DNA of 8,803 nt from Elusimicrobiota bacterium (lineage in GTDB: Bacteria; Elusimicrobiota; Elusimicrobia; FEN-1173). A model generated the notes under the pieces. That model saw nothing but the letters and a program-made list of their open reading frames with translations, ran no database searches and had not been told where the DNA came from. The DNA lies in assembly GCA_003158755.1 (NCBI GenBank), contig PMLF01000249.1:1-8803 (forward strand), read 5' to 3'. Positions 5,593 to 8,803 of the stretch are shown piece after piece. Position 1 is the stretch's first letter, and every line of letters starts with the position of its first letter. The translations under genes were made by a program, and so were the position numbers.

Positions 5593-8170
5593 GCACACCC
5601 ATTGGCCGATCACCCTGACCAACGGTGCGGCGGCGGTGTTCAACCTCTTCCTTCCATTGGCGCTGGTGCGGATACTTTCTCCGGAACAGGTAGGACGGTA
5701 CAAAGTCTTCTCGCTTTACCTCATCTTGGGACCCGGCCTGTTTTTGGTTTCCGGCTTGACGAACGGCCTCTACCATTGGGTCGGCAAATACCCCGAAACG
5801 AAAGCGGAGGTGCGGCAGAGTTGGACATTGCTCATCGGCATCAGCGCCGCCCTCTGCGCGATCGGATTTCTTTTTTCCCGCGGGTTGGCGGGCGTCGTCG
5901 GAATCCCGGCGCTGGACGTGCGGCTTTTCCTTCTCTCCAGCCCGTTCCTCCTGGCGGCGATGTTTTTGGAAGACCAGTTGATCGCTCGGGGCCGAATCTG
6001 GACCGGGTCCCTTTACGCCTCCGGTTTCAACGTGCTTCGGGCCGCCGCCGTCCTCCTGGCGGCCTGGAAAACCCGGGACGTGCAAAACGTCTTGTGGGCC
6101 ATCCTGCTGACCACCGTCGCCCGAACGATCTTCGGACTCTTCCTCCTTTCCGGCTCGGACGAAATCAAACCGATCTTCTCGAAGGAGAAGTCGCTGAACG
6201 CTTTGCGCTACGCCGTGCCCGTCTCCATCGCCGCCCTGGCGGGCCTGGCCCTGCAAAACATGGATCAGATGATCCTGTCCTTTCGGTTGACCCCGGCCAA
6301 ATTCGCCTTTTACGCCATGGGCTGTCTCAGCGTGCCGCCGCTCCAGGTGTTTGAAACTTCCGTCAACCGGGTCCTCATCCCCCGGCTTTCGCGGGCCTTC
6401 GGCGTCCTGGATTTGAAGCGGGCGGCGGCGCTGTTCTCCGAGGGCGTTTCCGAGCTTTTCCGATACCTTCTGCCCGCCACCCTCGGATTGATCCTCTTCG
6501 CGCGGCCGATCATCCACATCCTCTTTACGGAACGGTACATGGCCGCCGCGGGGTACCTACGCTTCTACGCCTTGTTTTACCTGCTCTTCGCTCTTCCCTA
6601 CGACGTGGTGGCGCGCGCCCGCGGTGACGGCGGATGGATCCTCAAAACGTCCCTCCTGTTCGCCCCGCTTTCCATCGGGGCGACCTGGTTTTCGACGGGC
6701 CGATGGGGCGCCATGGGCGCCCTGATCGCCTTCCTGTCCGTCCAATTCGTGCTCCGGCTCTATTCCCTGGCTTACCAGCGGCGGTGTTTCGCCGCCGCCT
6801 ATTCGGATTTTCTACCCCTGAAAGAAATGATGCAGGAAACCGGATTGGCCCTGGTCGCGGCCGTCGGCGTCCTCCTTTTGCGCCCGCTGTTTTCGGACGC
6901 GAGGACCTGGTTCCTCGTTATGGGACCGATTTTTACTCTCTTCTATTTCGGCGTCGCGTACACCGCCCGACTGGGGCGAAAACCCGTCTTGTCGGAACAG
7001 ATCCACGTCCTCGAACTGTCTCAAACGCTCGGGTTGGGGGGATTGGAACGGATGCTCTATTCTCTCGCCCACGCCTTGAACCAACATCAACGGTTCAAGG
7101 TCCTGGTCGCCACCTACGACCATCCGACCGGAGGCCCTTCCCTCAAGGCGCAGTTCGAAGAAGCGGGGATCCCCCTCGTCCAATGGGAGAAAGGGCGGGG
7201 ATTTTCCTTGCGGAACGTGTTACGACTCGTCCGGATCATTTCCGCCGAGAAAATTGAAATCGTTCACGCCCACGACATCGGCCCCCTCATCTACGGAAGC
7301 TTGGCGAAATTGCTTTCGCCTCGTCGCGTCCGGCTTTTCCTGACCCTCCACACGCTGCTGCATGTTCAACACAGCCGCCTGTACCGGATGTATTTCAAAT
7401 TCTTCCTTCGATTTCCCGACCGCATCATCGCGGTTTCATCCGGGGTGAAAACCGGGCTCCTCGCCCTGGGGGTCGCGGATGAACGGGTAGAAGTGATCCC
7501 CAACGGAGCGGCCTTTCCCGCCTCGTCCCCCTGCCTCCAAGGATTGATGGAAAAACAGGGCCTCCGAAAAAACCTTCTCCCCGGCCTGCCGCCGGACCTC
7601 TATTCGGCGCGTTGGATGCTTTGCCTAGCCCGCCTTAATGCCGGCAAGGGACAGGACATCGTCCTTGACGTCTGGCGAGCGTTGCCGGAGGACGCCCGCG
7701 CCGAACTCGCCTTATTTTTCGTCGGTCAAGAAACCGACCCGCGCTTTGGGGAATCCCTTCGGGATAAAATTGCGGGTTCTCCGGATCGAGGACGCATCGT
7801 CGTCCCCGGCCCCTCCGATCGCCCCGAAGCGTGGATTCGGGCCGCGGACCTCTTCATTTCGGGGTCAATGCACGAAGGAATGCCTTTGGCCCCCCTGGAA
7901 GCGGTAGGAGCCGGCCTGCCGACGATCCTCAGCGATATCGAAGGCCACCGTTTCTTAAAACCTTGGACCCACGGCTTCGATCCCCGAAAACCGGGAGAGG
8001 GAGCGAAACAGGTCATGAAGGTTCTCGAGGCCTTAAAAACCGACGGTGAAACTCCCTATTTTGAAAATCAATGGCGCCGGACGGAATCCCTCCGGCAGCA
8101 ATGGAACGCTCCCACCATGACCGCCTCCTATGCCGGAATTTTCGATGAGGGAGGCATCCCGTCGCGATGA
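5582..8170 (+). CDS. Oligosaccharide flippase fused to a family 4 glycosyltransferase
   Basis: This single uninterrupted frame encodes 862 residues from a GTG start. Residues 1 to about 465 form a polysaccharide-type (Wzx/MATE-like) flippase. By eye there are about 14 hydrophobic segments, from about 13-31 to 442-461, with NMDQMILSF at 226-234 and a basic RLGRK at 463-467 after the last helix. Residues about 474-862 form a GT-B family 4 glycosyltransferase: LGLGGLERML at 483-492 (acceptor-side glycine loop), HAHD in the N-lobe, IPNGAAF before the C-lobe, LARLNAGKGQD with Arg684 and Lys689 for donor phosphate binding, and HEGMPLAPLE with the Glu765/Glu773 pair. Each half is as long as a free-standing family member, so this is not a fragment. 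An even helix count with basic residues after the last helix puts the transferase in the cytoplasm, where nucleotide sugars are. It follows the priming enzyme and overlaps the next gene by ATGA. By inference it adds a sugar to the lipid-linked unit and then flips it. An assembly error that removed a stop is the main alternative. Confidence 0.88.
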   Translation: MADKHTHWPITLTNGAAAVFNLFLPLALVRILSPEQVGRYKVFSLYLILGPGLFLVSGLTNGLYHWVGKYPETKAEVRQSWTLLIGISAALCAIGFLFSRGLAGVVGIPALDVRLFLLSSPFLLAAMFLEDQLIARGRIWTGSLYASGFNVLRAAAVLLAAWKTRDVQNVLWAILLTTVARTIFGLFLLSGSDEIKPIFSKEKSLNALRYAVPVSIAALAGLALQNMDQMILSFRLTPAKFAFYAMGCLSVPPLQVFETSVNRVLIPRLSRAFGVLDLKRAAALFSEGVSELFRYLLPATLGLILFARPIIHILFTERYMAAAGYLRFYALFYLLFALPYDVVARARGDGGWILKTSLLFAPLSIGATWFSTGRWGAMGALIAFLSVQFVLRLYSLAYQRRCFAAAYSDFLPLKEMMQETGLALVAAVGVLLLRPLFSDARTWFLVMGPIFTLFYFGVAYTARLGRKPVLSEQIHVLELSQTLGLGGLERMLYSLAHALNQHQRFKVLVATYDHPTGGPSLKAQFEEAGIPLVQWEKGRGFSLRNVLRLVRIISAEKIEIVHAHDIGPLIYGSLAKLLSPRRVRLFLTLHTLLHVQHSRLYRMYFKFFLRFPDRIIAVSSGVKTGLLALGVADERVEVIPNGAAFPASSPCLQGLMEKQGLRKNLLPGLPPDLYSARWMLCLARLNAGKGQDIVLDVWRALPEDARAELALFFVGQETDPRFGESLRDKIAGSPDRGRIVVPGPSDRPEAWIRAADLFISGSMHEGMPLAPLEAVGAGLPTILSDIEGHRFLKPWTHGFDPRKPGEGAKQVMKVLEALKTDGETPYFENQWRRTESLRQQWNAPTMTASYAGIFDEGGIPSR

Positions 8171-8803
8171 AACGGATCCTGAGCGGTTTTTCGGCTTTTG
8201 CGAACGTCCTGTCCGTCGACTCCCATTATGAACACGTCGACGCTGGAGTGGATGCGTCCTTCCGGGGCTCCATCCGACTCGCCCTCCGCGCGCGAAAGGA
8301 AGCGGACTTCCTCGTTTTCAACGGCGATCCTCGGCGCCTGTTCGTGGCCTGCCTGGTGTTCGCTCTTTTGGCGCCGAGACCTTTCCGTCGGTGCAAGCTC
8401 GTCTCGGTCGATATCCTGCTCCGTCCGCCGAAGACCCCGGCGCAAAAGATCCTCGCGCTCTTTAAACGATTCTTTTTAAAACAGGTTGACCTGTTCATCC
8501 TCTATTTCAAGAACGTGGACGGCTACTGCGCCCAATTCGGCATCCCGCGCGAACGCATCGCGTACGTCCCGTTCAAGGTCAATTCGTTCGAAAAACTGCG
8601 GGCCCGCCGGCAAGCGGAGGGGGAGGGCGAATACGTCCTTCTGGCCGGTGAGACGCTCCGCGATCACGAGACCTTCGCGGAGGCCGTGCGTCGAACGGGA
8701 TTGCCGGCCATGATCGTGCTGCCTCCCAGCGCCCGAGGACGCGTCGAGTCCATGCCCTGGTATCGCTCGCCTCCCCCCTCCCTCCAGATCAAGTTCCATC
8801 TGG
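8167..8803 (+). CDS. Glycosyltransferase, N-terminal part (cut by window edge)
   Basis: From the ATG at 8167 (ATGA overlap with the fusion gene) 212 codons run open to the right edge; I translated this directly from the sequence. The first 45 residues are not recognisable. Then come DFLVFNGDPRRL at 47-58, a hydrophobic stretch at 59-69, and a basic-hydrophobic segment (about 92-115) typical of GT-B enzymes that dock on the membrane. FGIPRERIAYVPFKVNS at 124-140 resembles the conserved inter-lobe region where a serine/asparagine-type turn precedes the donor lobe, and YVLLAGETLRDHETFAEAV at 156-174 resembles the first strand and helix of a GT4-like C-lobe. The donor-binding E-x7-E motif would lie beyond the edge. 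A GAGGGAGG sequence lies 12 nt upstream, longer than ideal spacing, so translational coupling probably contributes. The glycosyltransferase call is moderately sure; family and sugar are not. Confidence 0.7.
   Translation, partial: MKRILSGFSAFANVLSVDSHYEHVDAGVDASFRGSIRLALRARKEADFLVFNGDPRRLFVACLVFALLAPRPFRRCKLVSVDILLRPPKTPAQKILALFKRFFLKQVDLFILYFKNVDGYCAQFGIPRERIAYVPFKVNSFEKLRARRQAEGEGEYVLLAGETLRDHETFAEAVRRTGLPAMIVLPPSARGRVESMPWYRSPPPSLQIKFHL

Noticed and set aside
5543..6517. Minus-strand open frame of 324 codons opposite the flippase
   Set aside because: The composition is charged and repetitive (Glu, Gly, Gln, Arg), as expected from the reverse complement of hydrophobic membrane-protein codons; no family resemblance.
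1..8803. Exosortase/PEP-CTERM system
   Set aside because: The amidotransferase, carrier protein and priming enzyme resemble genes of such loci, but no exosortase, PEP-CTERM protein or sensor pair is present in the window, so the system cannot be called.

Overview
The window is a compact bacterial locus for assembling a cell-surface polysaccharide (exopolysaccharide, capsule or O-antigen type). Base composition is G+C rich, with G/C-ending codons throughout and gene-to-gene overlaps. The organism is a bacterium, probably Gram-negative or a related uncultivated lineage, but nothing here fixes the phylum. All genes look alike in base use, so I see no recent-transfer boundary inside the window. 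There are no tRNA or rRNA genes, insertion sequences or CRISPR arrays.

Layout: two divergent transcription units are separated by a 169-bp spacer (2977-3145). The leftward (minus-strand) unit reads: NAD-dependent sugar-nucleotide epimerase (2044-2976), a long-form glutamine-dependent asparagine synthase-like amidotransferase (93-2033), and the first 31 codons of an acyl carrier protein that runs off the left edge (1-93). The rightward (plus-strand) unit reads: membrane family 2 glycosyltransferase (3146-4276), polyprenyl-phosphate sugar-1-phosphate transferase (4273-5592), an 862-residue protein joining a complete flippase to a complete family 4 glycosyltransferase (5582-8170), and a further glycosyltransferase cut by the right edge (8167-8803). 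Every junction in the rightward unit is an overlap (4, 11 and 4 nt). In the leftward unit one junction is a 10-nt gap and the other a TGATG overlap.

How the genes could work together (inference from families): the epimerase supplies a nucleotide sugar. The phosphosugar transferase loads the first sugar-phosphate on the polyprenyl-phosphate carrier at the inner face of the membrane. The three glycosyltransferases extend the chain, and the flippase half of the fusion moves the lipid-linked unit outward, as in Wzx-type pathways. The amidotransferase and acyl carrier protein, coupled by overlapping start and stop, suggest a carboxamide or acyl decoration made on a carrier protein. No polymerase (Wzy), chain-length regulator, ligase or exosortase is visible; they could lie outside the window.

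The most notable item is the flippase-glycosyltransferase fusion. Also worth a look are the amidotransferase/carrier-protein pair, a perfect 8-bp inverted repeat in the divergent spacer, and a phosphosugar transferase whose middle nucleotide-binding-like domain is short and lacks its glycine motif.
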